A stretch of 64,000 bases of DNA from Oligoflexia bacterium. GTDB lineage: Bacteria > Bdellovibrionota > Bacteriovoracia > Bacteriovoracales > Bacteriovoracaceae. A program made the position numbers and the translations under genes. Each line of letters opens with the position of its first letter. Position 1 is the stretch's first letter. Positions 27,354 through 36,736 of the stretch are shown here, in pieces. The notes under the pieces are model-generated. The model saw nothing but the letters and a program-made list of their open reading frames with translations, did no database searches and was not told the origin of the DNA. The stretch spans positions 1 to 64,000 of the forward strand of contig JADFZW010000019.1 of the NCBI GenBank assembly GCA_015232355.1, written 5' to 3'.

Positions 27354-28754
27354 TTAAAAAATATCCTTCAAAGTTAAACAGTGGTGAAAATATCGACTAC
27401 TTCTCAGAGCAGAATTCATCCCTTGAGTAGTAATTAGCATCTTTTCAATAGTAACTCCGCTTTTTAACCTCTTACTAAGTTCATAGCATTTTTTTTCTAT
27501 CTGTGTAATAATGGTCGGAGTAATTAAATCATCTGCAAATTTGATTTCACATAGAACATAGATATTATTGGAGCGCTTGAAAATTAAATCTATCTGAAAG
27601 TTATTCTCCCCTCTTGCAAAATATGGAGCATACGAAAGCACATCCTCTGCAAACCCTGCTCTTTCCGCCAAATAAAGTGCATGCTTCAAGCAAAATGTTT
27701 TAAAAGCGATTCCCAACCATGGTTGCCAGCGGGAGCGAACAAGCGTTTTAAAAATATTTCTGCTCTCATTTTCTTTGATGATTTTCAAATTTGGTTCTAT
27801 AAACTTAAAGTGAAAAATCAAGAATTCATCAAACAGTTTAAATTTTTTATCTTTAGGCCCATCATTATCTATACTAGTACAAGACCTAATAAATCCAGCT
27901 TTCTCTAAATTATCAAGATACCCACGCAATCCACCACCTGATATGATTTTTAATTTCTTAGAAATTTCAGTAAGTGAGTAATTACCTTTACTCAATAGCT
28001 CGACAATTCTTTTATAATTTCTAGTCTCCTTAAATTGACTAAAAAAAACTTTATCAATTTCATCCACATAACCACCATCACTAACAAAACATAATTGATT
28101 TAGGTTCTCATCTAGAGATTTATTTTGATTAATATCATCTAAATATTTAGGAATGGTTCCCAAAACCATCAGATACTGTAATACCTCCAGCTCTCCTCTC
28201 TTGTTTAGCATTTTTCTGGACTCATGTGGTTTCAAACCTTTCAACCCTATTTCCAAATTAATTCGTCCATAGAGTGCTTTAGACCTGATTACTTTTTTAA
28301 CCATATAGCTTGCAATTGAACCACAAAGTATTATCTGTACATTTAAATCCTTCCAGTAATTATCCCAGTAGTGTTTTAGATAAGCAGGAAGATGAGATTG
28401 TTGACATGCTAACCATTGAAACTCATCAAAAACTATAATCATTTTTTTCTTTTGTTTTCTTATACATTCTGTAAGAAAATCAAAAAATTCAGACCATGTT
28501 TTAAATTTTATTTTTGATACAAATTTTTCATTAATAAGTGCATTTGATAATACCTTCATGCAGTTATCAATTTGAGCGGTCGTTCGCTGACGTTCAAGAC
28601 CATCAAAAAACCAATGATTTTTATTCTTACAAAATCTTTTGAGCATTTCGCTTTTGCCAATTCTTCTCCTCCCATAAACGACCATCAATTGCGATTTATT
28701 TAACTTAAAACTAGAATTCAAACGTTCAATTTCTGCATCTCTACCGACAAACAT
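27354..28754 (-). CDS. AAA ATPase with DUF234-type nuclease-like C-terminus
   Basis: A 466-residue archaeal-type ATPase. Walker A is GRRRIGKSEM (residues 28-37), Walker B is MIIVFDEFQWL (about 103-113), and the sensor segment is QIILCGSIASYM. A winged helix follows (about 255-310), then a DUF234 domain with a PD-(D/E)xK pattern, NFQIDLIF...LCEIKF (about 405-425). Family members are poorly characterised and often sit in mobile or defence-associated regions. AGGAG precedes the ATG. Upstream are two copies of a palindrome that may control it. Confidence 0.85.
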   Translation of the reverse strand: MFVGRDAEIERLNSSFKLNKSQLMVVYGRRRIGKSEMLKRFCKNKNHWFFDGLERQRTTAQIDNCMKVLSNALINEKFVSKIKFKTWSEFFDFLTECIRKQKKKMIIVFDEFQWLACQQSHLPAYLKHYWDNYWKDLNVQIILCGSIASYMVKKVIRSKALYGRINLEIGLKGLKPHESRKMLNKRGELEVLQYLMVLGTIPKYLDDINQNKSLDENLNQLCFVSDGGYVDEIDKVFFSQFKETRNYKRIVELLSKGNYSLTEISKKLKIISGGGLRGYLDNLEKAGFIRSCTSIDNDGPKDKKFKLFDEFLIFHFKFIEPNLKIIKENESRNIFKTLVRSRWQPWLGIAFKTFCLKHALYLAERAGFAEDVLSYAPYFARGENNFQIDLIFKRSNNIYVLCEIKFADDLITPTIITQIEKKCYELSKRLKSGVTIEKMLITTQGMNSALRSSRYFHHCLTLKDIF

Positions 28755-28804
28755 TTATAGTACTCTCCTGATACTTTGCTATGATACCTTGGAAATAATC
28801 TCAG

Positions 28805-28835
28805 CGCAAACTAAGTGTAACACACTCTATTTGCG
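28805..28835. repeat. Palindromic repeat, copy 1
   Basis: CGCAAA-cta-AGTGT-aac-ACACT-cta-TTTGCG: a two-step inverted repeat, 54 bp from a near-identical second copy. About 50 bp upstream of the AAA/DUF234 start, so a candidate operator. Confidence 0.85.
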
Positions 28836-28858
28836 GTATCAAGATTGATAAAGTTATG

Positions 28859-28891
28859 CCGCAAACAAAGTGTAATACACTCTATTTGCGG
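28859..28891. repeat. Palindromic repeat, copy 2
   Basis: CCGCAAA-caa-AGTGT-aat-ACACT-cta-TTTGCGG, perfect in both stem segments; same orientation as copy 1 and also followed by TAT. Confidence 0.85.
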
Positions 28892-29097
28892 TATTTTGTT
28901 GTTTCGTGAAGAGCAATAAACGGCAACAAAAACATTGTAGACAAAAAGATTTTTTATATACTAAAATAACATGAATGCTAACATAGACATCGGAATTAAA
29001 AAAAAACAAGATAATATCAGAAGATAGAAGGCATTACTAAAAAATATCGGAATTGAAGTTTGTGTTAACACTGTAGTTTATATGGAGAAAAATTAGA

Positions 29098-29951
29098 ATG
29101 AAAATGTTACCAGTAGGCATTCAATCATTTGAGAAGCTGATAGAACTGAATTGTGTCTATGTAGATAAAACAAAATATTTCTATGATCTTATAAAAAGTG
29201 GAACTACTTATTTTCTTTCTAGACCTAGGCGTTTTGGTAAATCGTTAACAATTTCTACATTGGAAGCAATTTTTCTAGGAAGAAGGGATCTTTTTAAGGG
29301 ACTTTGGATTCATGATCAAAGTGACTATGACTTCAAAATTTAATTGTATCATTTAGTGGCCGAGCATTTTCTGATATTGATGGTGATCTTAAAAAAATCT
29401 ACAATGCCCTTGATGACAAAGATATTGATATCTTCTTCAACACTCTTAAGGTTTTTATGGCCACCATCCATTATCCTGCTTATACTATAAGATCGGAAAA
29501 CGAAGAAAAACATTATCAAGCAATTATATACACAATATTACGCTGTCTAGGAATTCAAGTTAAAGTAGAGGTCACTACAAATAAAGAAAGAATAGATGCG
29601 GTAATAGAATTTTTGACAAGAATTTATTTAATAGAATTCAAATTAAATCAATCCCCTCAGATTGCTCTAAAACAGATTAGAAAGATGGAATATTACGAGA
29701 GATATAAGAACTCCAAAAAAGAGATCATATTAGTTGGGGTCAAAATTGATACTAAAAAAAGAAATATTGATAAGTGGGAACATGGATCTGGATCTGGATC
29801 TGGATCTGGATCTGGATCTGGAATGAAATCAATCTCACGCAAATCTATCAAAGAAAAAAAATCGAAAGAGAGAATTATAAAGAAAACGAAGAAAATAAAA
29901 AAAAAGAAATCGTCAGATGTTGTGGGCAAAAAGAAAAATAGAAGCATCTGA
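29098..29951 (+). pseudogene. Broken AAA-ATPase-like / PD-(D/E)XK protein
   Basis: Remains of a gene of the AAA-ATPase_like plus PDDEXK_9 family (about 500 residues when whole). The first piece (29098-29343) keeps the N-terminus: LPVGIQSFEKLIE, YVDKTK, and the Walker A FLSRPRRFGKSL, then stops. From about 29345 the frame changes and the reading continues with the C-terminal nuclease part (LKKIYNALDDKDIDIFF, then ERIDAVIEF and YLIEFKL), 29457 being its first ATG. Roughly 250 central residues are missing, so this is a frameshift plus internal deletion. The end carries a Gly-Ser microsatellite tract and a Lys-rich tail. Probably not a functional ATPase; the nuclease piece could still be made. 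Confidence 0.8.
29778..29820 (+). repeat. GGATCT microsatellite (Gly-Ser tract)
   Basis: Seven near-identical 6-bp units coding Gly-Ser in the tail of the PDDEXK fragment. Confidence 0.92.
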
Positions 29952-29994
29952 AAAAACTAATGGCATTATTATTACAACAAAGATTTTAAATAAT

Positions 29995-31743
29995 CTAAAG
30001 AATTTTCATTCTTATTAGTTCGCTAACTATTTTTAACTTACATACACGAAAAGAATTATTAACAAAGACATCTTCTGTGCAATAATATTGTGACATTCGA
30101 CTACTATAATAGTGATCAGTAAAACGCCACCTGTAAATACCATGAGTGTATGAATCAAAAACTAGATAGTAGTTAGGTCCATTTTTAAAATGATAGTAAT
30201 ATGATCTAATTGGAAAGATAATTTTATCTACTATTAGCGGAACCTCTGCGGCCAAAAAATAAGAGAGGTAGTATATTTTATCCTCTTTTTTTATGTTTTT
30301 TTCAAAGAATGAAACTAATTCCTTTTGATCACTCAAACTAAATATAGCTGGAGGAATACCTTGAAGTGCTCTGCTATGCCTAAGACCATCCAATTTATCT
30401 GTATTTTCCCTATCAAAATTAAAATTATACATAAAATTTTGATATGGAAAAAAGAGGTAAAGAATTAAAGCGACGATGATCGGCCATAATGGAATACTTA
30501 TTTTTCTTTTCTTAGCGTAGATAAATTTAAAACTCTTTATTAAAAATTCACCACAAATAATGGAAAACAAAAGCATCCCTATGTATGCTCCATACCACAC
30601 ATGACGAAACCATCCATTGGGAGAAATCAAAATAAACCACAAACTATTTATAGATAATAAAAGCAAAGATAATAAAATAATAATATTAATTTTTTTATCT
30701 CTTTTTTTATACAACAAGTAGAAGCATCCAAAAATAAAAGTGATCCAAAATAACCAACAATTATTTATTCCTACATCATTCCAAAAGTTAAATTTAGCTT
30801 CTATAAATGGTCCATTAGATAACATCTCTAGAATACTCTTAACCCCACTGCCTCCACTTTGCATCACCAATTGAAAATCTTTAAGCACCAAAGGATATGC
30901 TTCTGAAGTAAAATAAATAGAAAGATATATATACTGATACAAATTATAGAGAGCAATTGGAATTATAAATCCCATCAAATAAAAAGTGCCACGAACACAA
31001 GTGCTTTTAAATCTTCTATCAATAGTTAGTTCTATTAAGAAAAAGATAGCAAAGGATAAAAAAATAAAAAAAGCAAGTAGTTTAGTTAGAACTGCTAAAG
31101 ATGAAAATATTCCTGCAAAAAAAATAAATAAAAATGAAGTATGATTAAATGATTTTTTCCAAATTTTATCTTTGCAGGAGTAGTACCCAAAGAAAATAGA
31201 TAAAATTATCCACAAAACTGCAATATGTTCGCTAAATGCCTCATACGCATATACAATCGTCAATTGAGGAATACACCATATCCATAGAAAAAATATTAAC
31301 AGAGAATAAATATTTTTAAAATAGCTGATCATCAGAGCTGATAACAAAAATAACAAGCACATTCCAGTAAGTGCCCATAATCTATTTTGCCACCAACCCA
31401 CACCAAAGATTTTATAAAAGATAGCTTGTGGTAGAATAAATCCAGGACCAACAGTAATACTAGAATAAAAATAATTATATCCATCACTATCATGTACTAC
31501 TGGCCGCCCATGAATACTCATTCCAATCTCTTTATTATCTGCCTGAGTATTAACTGAAGAAGCATAGATTGATTGTGTGGCCAAATTCTTGGCCACCCCT
31601 AAATACCAAGCACTATCATGTTCTATCCCACCCCACTTATCAGCAAAACATATTATTCTTAACATTAATAAAAATATGCATATAGATGCTAACGACCAAT
31701 AAATAAAATAAAATCTATCTTTAATCATCCGTTTAATCATCAT
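29995..31743 (-). CDS. Polytopic GT-C-like membrane protein
   Basis: About 582 residues with roughly 11-12 membrane helices and a long first extracytoplasmic loop beginning GGIEHDSAWYLG, the place where ArnT/GT39-type glycosyltransferases keep their acidic catalytic residues (here Glu and Asp). The C-terminus is extracytoplasmic and ends in FVNNSFRVCKLK. A paralogue at 44918-46612 shares both ends (GGIEHD and CKLK). Likely transfers a sugar from a lipid carrier, but the substrate is unknown. I start at MMIKRM, just after the preceding stop; the upstream ATG would overlap the methyltransferase by 25 bp. Confidence 0.7.
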   Translation of the reverse strand: MMIKRMIKDRFYFIYWSLASICIFLLMLRIICFADKWGGIEHDSAWYLGVAKNLATQSIYASSVNTQADNKEIGMSIHGRPVVHDSDGYNYFYSSITVGPGFILPQAIFYKIFGVGWWQNRLWALTGMCLLFLLSALMISYFKNIYSLLIFFLWIWCIPQLTIVYAYEAFSEHIAVLWIILSIFFGYYSCKDKIWKKSFNHTSFLFIFFAGIFSSLAVLTKLLAFFIFLSFAIFFLIELTIDRRFKSTCVRGTFYLMGFIIPIALYNLYQYIYLSIYFTSEAYPLVLKDFQLVMQSGGSGVKSILEMLSNGPFIEAKFNFWNDVGINNCWLFWITFIFGCFYLLYKKRDKKINIIILLSLLLLSINSLWFILISPNGWFRHVWYGAYIGMLLFSIICGEFLIKSFKFIYAKKRKISIPLWPIIVALILYLFFPYQNFMYNFNFDRENTDKLDGLRHSRALQGIPPAIFSLSDQKELVSFFEKNIKKEDKIYYLSYFLAAEVPLIVDKIIFPIRSYYYHFKNGPNYYLVFDSYTHGIYRWRFTDHYYSSRMSQYYCTEDVFVNNSFRVCKLKIVSELIRMKIL

Positions 31744-31745
31744 GG

Positions 31746-32429
31746 TTACTTTCTCACTTGAATGTAGCATCTTACACCGAAGGGATATCGTAATCGTAGA
31801 GAGATATATTTTTCAACTCTTTGTTCAAAAGCACATATCCACTTTAATAAAAATATATTTCCAGATTTTTTGGCCAATTGAAATGTTATTTTCTTTTTTT
31901 GTTGCCAACTCTTTTTTGAATATAAAATTTGATTTAATTTTTTTCTGGCCCAAAAAAGTGGGTGTATGAGAGTAATAAAATAATTTGCACTTATAACTTT
32001 TAGCTCTGCTTTTTGTGCTAAAGCTATTAGATCCTCTAAATCATATCTTCTAAAATGACCTAATATTTCGTCAAAACAATCATAAAGAGCTTTGCATGCA
32101 GGAACAGTAATTACCGCCGTACCATCATCTCTTAAAATTCTTTTAATTTGTTTCATGGCCTCTATATCATCTGAGATATGTTCAAATACATTCATGCATG
32201 TGATAATATCAAAGGAGTTATCTTTAAAATGACAATCTAATAAATCTAGATAATTGATCTCTATTTTTTTTACTTGTTCTTTGAAATTTATAAGATTAAA
32301 AACAAGCTCTCGATTATATTTTTCAAAAAAATGATCTTCATTGAATTCTTCAAGGAATTCATCAAGAACATTAGATGAACTAACCAAATGATCCAAACTA
32401 TACTTACTATCTCTAGATAAATCTGACAT
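31746..32429 (-). CDS. Class I SAM methyltransferase, apparently N-truncated
   Basis: A 227-residue methyltransferase-like protein of the Methyltransf_11 type: FDIITCMNVFEHISDD (motif II/III region), ILRDDGTAVITVPA, and LGHFRRYDLEDL are clear. However, the SAM-binding motif I (DxGxGxG), which should lie about 40 residues before the FDII strand, is absent, and an in-frame stop lies three codons before the ATG. The N-terminus has therefore been lost or replaced and activity is doubtful. No Shine-Dalgarno is visible. It sits immediately before the GT-C-like gene and would be co-transcribed with it. Confidence 0.65.
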   Translation of the reverse strand: MSDLSRDSKYSLDHLVSSSNVLDEFLEEFNEDHFFEKYNRELVFNLINFKEQVKKIEINYLDLLDCHFKDNSFDIITCMNVFEHISDDIEAMKQIKRILRDDGTAVITVPACKALYDCFDEILGHFRRYDLEDLIALAQKAELKVISANYFITLIHPLFWARKKLNQILYSKKSWQQKKKITFQLAKKSGNIFLLKWICAFEQRVEKYISLRLRYPFGVRCYIQVRK

Positions 32430-32698
32430 TAAATTTTACAAACTAATGATATAAAAAACCAATTCGCTCAGAAATTGCGCAATCAATTAATCAGTCGTTG
32501 CCGACTAATTATACAGAATAAATTATAAAAAATATAAAATGACATGAAAAGAAAATTACACAAATTTAAGATAATGTTTTAGACTGATTGATATTGATAA
32601 AGTTAATGTTAAAAATTGTTGTTATCTGATTTCCAGAAGATATGAATTCTCACATAATCCTAATTATAAAACTGCTATAAGAAAGGTTTTTAATAATA
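32430..32698. promoter_or_regulatory. Divergent promoter region with hairpin
   Basis: A 269-bp region between divergent glycan genes. A hairpin at 32488-32511 (TAATCAGTCG / CGACTAATTA, one mismatch, loop TTGC-centred) could be an operator. No clear -35/-10 pair picked out. Confidence 0.4.
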
Positions 32699-33439
32699 AT
32701 GCGTGAAAATTTTCGTCCAATTCCTAATCTTCCTCCAAATTCTTTATTTGGCAAAATGATGTTCCATGGAAGAATGATGTTAGATTTACAGTTATTCACT
32801 GTCTATAGCGATGTCAAAAAAGAAGTCTCTGTATATAAAGGTCATGTGTTAGATGTAGGATGTGGAAAATCTCCTTACAAATTTCTCTTAAATACATCGC
32901 AAATAAAATATTTCGGAATAGATATTGTTGATGCCCAAAAATTTGATTACAGCAACCATGACATTATTTCATTTAATGGAGAAGATATTCCTTTTGATAA
33001 AGAAAAATTTGATGGGGTGATTTGTACCGATGTATTAGAACACGTCCAGAATTATCAAAAGATAACTGATGAAATATATCGAATAATGAAATTTGGAGCA
33101 AAAGGAATCATCACTATTCCATGGAGTGCCAGATATCATTATATTCCACACGACTACTTTCGTTACACACCAAGTAGTTTAAAAATGATGTTCTCTAAAT
33201 TTAGTAACGTAGAAATTAGGAATCGTGGTACAGACATTACTGTCATTGCCAATAAGATTATCGTAATTTGGTTTCGAAAATTTTTCCACGCAGATGTTTG
33301 GAGATGGATTTTTCTTCCTCTATGGATAGCAATTTCTCCTATTCTTATTATCATTGTTATAATAGCACATCTTTCGTTGTTACTAAATTGGGGAAGTAAT
33401 AACGATCCTCTTGGTTATACAATAATTTTAAAAAAATAA
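32699..33439 (+). CDS. Class I SAM methyltransferase with C-terminal membrane helix
   Basis: A 246-residue protein with a complete motif I (HVLDVGCGKSPYKFL, about residues 49-63), the acidic loop YFGIDIVD, FDGVICTDVLEHVQNY and GIITIPW. A hydrophobic helix near residues 205-232 would hold it at the inner membrane. Similar proteins occur in polysaccharide loci beside GT2 enzymes, and a GT2 gene follows. Likely methylates a glycan or lipid-linked intermediate; substrate unknown. AAAGG upstream of the ATG. Confidence 0.82.
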   Translation: MRENFRPIPNLPPNSLFGKMMFHGRMMLDLQLFTVYSDVKKEVSVYKGHVLDVGCGKSPYKFLLNTSQIKYFGIDIVDAQKFDYSNHDIISFNGEDIPFDKEKFDGVICTDVLEHVQNYQKITDEIYRIMKFGAKGIITIPWSARYHYIPHDYFRYTPSSLKMMFSKFSNVEIRNRGTDITVIANKIIVIWFRKFFHADVWRWIFLPLWIAISPILIIIVIIAHLSLLLNWGSNNDPLGYTIILKK

Positions 33440-33522
33440 ATGGATAATATTAAAAATGGTAGAGGTTATAATCAGATTTAAAGTGTAAATCAACTTGTTT
33501 TCACACAGAAGGTTTTTAACAA

Positions 33523-34452
33523 ATGTTAGTAAATGAATCAAAGATAAAGTTATGGATTGTTACCCCTACATTTCATGATTTTAAATCCTTCATCTCCCTC
33601 TATAAAAACACCCACACTCTTTTTAAACAAAATCCTAAACTTCTATCCGATATTGAAATCTCATGGGTAGTTATCGATGACTCCGCTGGGCGCGATGAGT
33701 TCCTTAACAAAACACCTCTTTCCGATTTAGAAAATGTGCATGTATTATTTCCTCCATTCAATCTTGGACATCAGAGCGCTATTGTATATGCTCTAAGAAA
33801 TCTACAACATAAAATTAACGAACAAGATCTTATCATCACTATGGACTCAGATGGTGAAGATTTACCAAACGATATACCTAAATTAATTGGGCCATTTATT
33901 GTTAAAAACATCCATTGTTCAAACGTTGTTTTGGCCATAAGAACAAAAAGAAAAGAAAATCTTATTTTCAAACTATTGTATTTTTTTTTCAAACTTCTTT
34001 TTAAGATAACTACTGGTCGAATTATTAATAATGGAAACTTTATTTGTTTTAAAGGAGCATTTTTAATTAGAATGATCGATCATCCAAGTTTTGATCTCTG
34101 TTACTCGTCAACATTTATTTCTTTAAACGTCCCTTATATTGGTGTCCCATGTGAAAGAGCAGTTCGTTACTATGGAAAATCTCGAATGAACACCTTTCAT
34201 TTAATTATGCATGGTTTGCGAATGTTACTTCCATTTGCAAGTATTATTAGCACACGCGGATTAATTTTATTATTTATTATCTTTTTATCATTGCTTTTTG
34301 TCTGCCTACCTCTAGAACTTTTCATGCTACCTTTTGCACACACTATCTGTATCGCTCATTTTGTTATGATAATGATGATTACACTTTCTTCGACACTATT
34401 TCTTCTCTTTTATAATTTTCATCTAAGCAATGTGCGCTCTATTAGGTTTTAA
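33523..34452 (+). CDS. GT2 glycosyltransferase, dolichyl-phosphate-mannose-synthase-like
   Basis: A 309-residue membrane-associated glycosyltransferase. The GT-A fold is seen from IVTPTFHD through VVIDDSAG, GHQSAIVYALR and the metal-binding TMDSDGEDLP (about residues 106-115). Two C-terminal helices (about 240-300) anchor it, the arrangement of DPM1/GtrB-type enzymes that charge polyprenyl phosphate with a sugar. Such lipid-linked sugar would feed the GT-C-like proteins of this locus. Its end overlaps the convergent YfhO-like gene by 30 bp. Donor sugar not deducible. Confidence 0.85.
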   Translation: MLVNESKIKLWIVTPTFHDFKSFISLYKNTHTLFKQNPKLLSDIEISWVVIDDSAGRDEFLNKTPLSDLENVHVLFPPFNLGHQSAIVYALRNLQHKINEQDLIITMDSDGEDLPNDIPKLIGPFIVKNIHCSNVVLAIRTKRKENLIFKLLYFFFKLLFKITTGRIINNGNFICFKGAFLIRMIDHPSFDLCYSSTFISLNVPYIGVPCERAVRYYGKSRMNTFHLIMHGLRMLLPFASIISTRGLILLFIIFLSLLFVCLPLELFMLPFAHTICIAHFVMIMMITLSSTLFLLFYNFHLSNVRSIRF

Positions 34453-36717
34453 TTTATATTTAAAAAATATAATCATTAAAATAATCGCCAAATAATGCAA
34501 AAGAAAAAGATATTTCACTATATATGGATCATATTTCCAACGTATAATATTTTTACCTGAAAAGAATTTAACAGCTTTGTAAGTGTAGTTTGCAGTATAT
34601 ATTTCTGTTTCCTTTTCATTAACATAAGCATTCCAAAAACGATCATTATTATCTAAAAACATAACAAATCCATCTTCAACTGAATCCAGTTCAATTTCTA
34701 CTTCCGTAAAAGTAAAATTGTTTATACGATATTTAATATCCAATGGTCTTGGTGCTTTATTTATTGATGAAACTAAATTTTGGTCATGCAAGAAAAATTT
34801 GGGGTAGCTATTGGTAATTGAATTGCACACAGAGATATAGTTTATATTATCGAGATCATTAAAAGATTTATAATATCCATTAGTAAAAAATTTAAATGCA
34901 GGATAACTAATCATTTGATTTCTTTTTATATCCCAATTTTGCAGCAGTTGTTGTCCACACGAATTTGTTAGCAAAATTAACCAATCCTTTTTTCCAATAT
35001 CTGGAATTCCACTATGATGAAAAGATCCAACATATCTTTCAGGAAACATTAGAGCATCGCCTGGATTAACAGGCTTTAACTTAGTATCATCTGGAATAGC
35101 TATGGCCGCATTATAATCATATAGTACATATGATATATTTCTATTAGATTGATCTACTCTTTTTACTTGATAAGATGTCGATATGGTTAAGTCTATAAAA
35201 GTTAATAAAAATAATAGTAATATAATTTTCTGTTTTGTTTTTTTATTCTTATGGGTAATTAATGCTTTAGTTAATATTGAAAAAAATATTAGATAAAATC
35301 CTATATGCATAAACGAGTGTCTGACCTTAGAACCTTCATTGAAAACTTGAAATATAATAAATGATCCAGCAACTATTAGACAGTTTAATATAAAGTTGGA
35401 AAATCTTATATATTTAATTTCTTTTATTCTTTTTATTCTAGAAATTTTATCGAATACTATGGCCATAAAAAATATAAGCAATATTGAAGCTCCTCCTCTT
35501 GCATAGAGAGTACTCATATTTCTTATATTTTTAATAACAGCAAAAGAATCAATAAAATATTGATAAAATAAATTTCTTTCAGTATACAAAAGAAAAATAT
35601 TACAAATAACATATGTAAACAATAGTGTCATTGCTAAGCGATTTCTTATACAAACAAAGATACCTAAAAAAGTCAAAATCAAAGTAAATATTCCTATATA
35701 TCGATAATCATGTCCATGCCAAGAATATTGGATAATATTATCTCTAACATCAGAAAAAGGTATCCAATTAAATAATTGCGACCAAATTTCGTTATATTCA
35801 ATAGGAATAGATGAATTAGCAAAAGGTGATTCTATATTATTAGTAACAATTCCTCCACGATATCTAATGTAATTCCCTTTATTAAAGTAAACTGCAGAAT
35901 AAGTAGTAATTAAACTTAAAAGAAACATTATAAAAGCACTCGCTATACCAATACATCCATTTTTTGTTTTTGATAAATTTCTAATAATAAAGATTGTATC
36001 AATTAAAATCTTTTTATTAAAGATTACGATTAAAATTGAAACTATTGTCGTCCAATACCATGAGGTCGTAGCAACTACCATATTAAAGCTACTGATAAGT
36101 AACAAGAGTGCAATAAATAAGCATAGCAAATTTGTAATGTTTCTATTTTTTGAATATTTAATCAATGTATATAAATAAAATAGAGGCATAATCATATTAT
36201 CAATGCAATAATAATCATGCATATTTAATAACTGAAAATATGAAAAAATAAAAAGAAAGGCGGGAAAATATACAATAATTTTATTCCTTATCATTTCTTT
36301 CGAGCAAAGATAAATAAGTATTAGTAATATTGAATTAACAATCATTGTAATATGAAAGAATATATATTGATTAATGTTTACATCAAAAAACAAATTTAAT
36401 ATTTTAAATAAAAAAATAGAAAATAGATATACAGGATTTAAAAAACACGCCCATCCAGATATTAATTGATAATAGATTGGATATCCATTTAAGGTGGTTG
36501 GATCCCACCATGGAAGTTCATTGAAATTATGTAAGGAATAAAATGCGATAAAATTAAGGGCCCAATGTTTATATGTATCACCAGAAGGAAGATACTGACC
36601 TGAAAAATAGTGACGAGCAATAATCAAATAATACATCATCAACATTAACAACAAAGGAAGATATTCAAGAATTATTTGTTTAATTATTGTAATATGTTTT
36701 TGTTTAATTTTTAGCAT
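34423..36717 (-). CDS. YfhO-like polytopic membrane protein
   Basis: A 764-residue protein with about 13 membrane helices and a C-terminal extracytoplasmic domain. The first outer loop, PSGDTYKHW...NELPWWDPTTLNGYPIY, is the signature of the YfhO family (GT-C fold, implicated in glycosylating lipoteichoic acid or exported glycans in Firmicutes). The end of the protein, KYDPYIVKYLF, brings the chain back to the membrane. A second YfhO-like protein is at 46656-48746. Presumed lipid-carrier-dependent glycosyltransferase. AAGG before the ATG. Confidence 0.75.
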   Translation of the reverse strand: MLKIKQKHITIIKQIILEYLPLLLMLMMYYLIIARHYFSGQYLPSGDTYKHWALNFIAFYSLHNFNELPWWDPTTLNGYPIYYQLISGWACFLNPVYLFSIFLFKILNLFFDVNINQYIFFHITMIVNSILLILIYLCSKEMIRNKIIVYFPAFLFIFSYFQLLNMHDYYCIDNMIMPLFYLYTLIKYSKNRNITNLLCLFIALLLLISSFNMVVATTSWYWTTIVSILIVIFNKKILIDTIFIIRNLSKTKNGCIGIASAFIMFLLSLITTYSAVYFNKGNYIRYRGGIVTNNIESPFANSSIPIEYNEIWSQLFNWIPFSDVRDNIIQYSWHGHDYRYIGIFTLILTFLGIFVCIRNRLAMTLLFTYVICNIFLLYTERNLFYQYFIDSFAVIKNIRNMSTLYARGGASILLIFFMAIVFDKISRIKRIKEIKYIRFSNFILNCLIVAGSFIIFQVFNEGSKVRHSFMHIGFYLIFFSILTKALITHKNKKTKQKIILLLFLLTFIDLTISTSYQVKRVDQSNRNISYVLYDYNAAIAIPDDTKLKPVNPGDALMFPERYVGSFHHSGIPDIGKKDWLILLTNSCGQQLLQNWDIKRNQMISYPAFKFFTNGYYKSFNDLDNINYISVCNSITNSYPKFFLHDQNLVSSINKAPRPLDIKYRINNFTFTEVEIELDSVEDGFVMFLDNNDRFWNAYVNEKETEIYTANYTYKAVKFFSGKNIIRWKYDPYIVKYLFLLHYLAIILMIIFFKYKLKPNRAHIA

Positions 36718-36736
36718 TTTACAATACCTTGCTCAT

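Larger units (their letters stand above)
28755..29097. other. Divergent intergenic region with paired palindromes
   Basis: A 343-bp region between the AAA/DUF234 gene and the AAA/PDDEXK pseudogene. It holds the two hairpin repeats listed separately and otherwise AT-rich sequence. No open frame or RNA gene seen. Confidence 0.6.

Noticed and set aside
28805-28891. CRISPR or insertion-sequence ends
   Set aside because: Only two copies, each internally palindromic and in the same orientation; no transposase between them.
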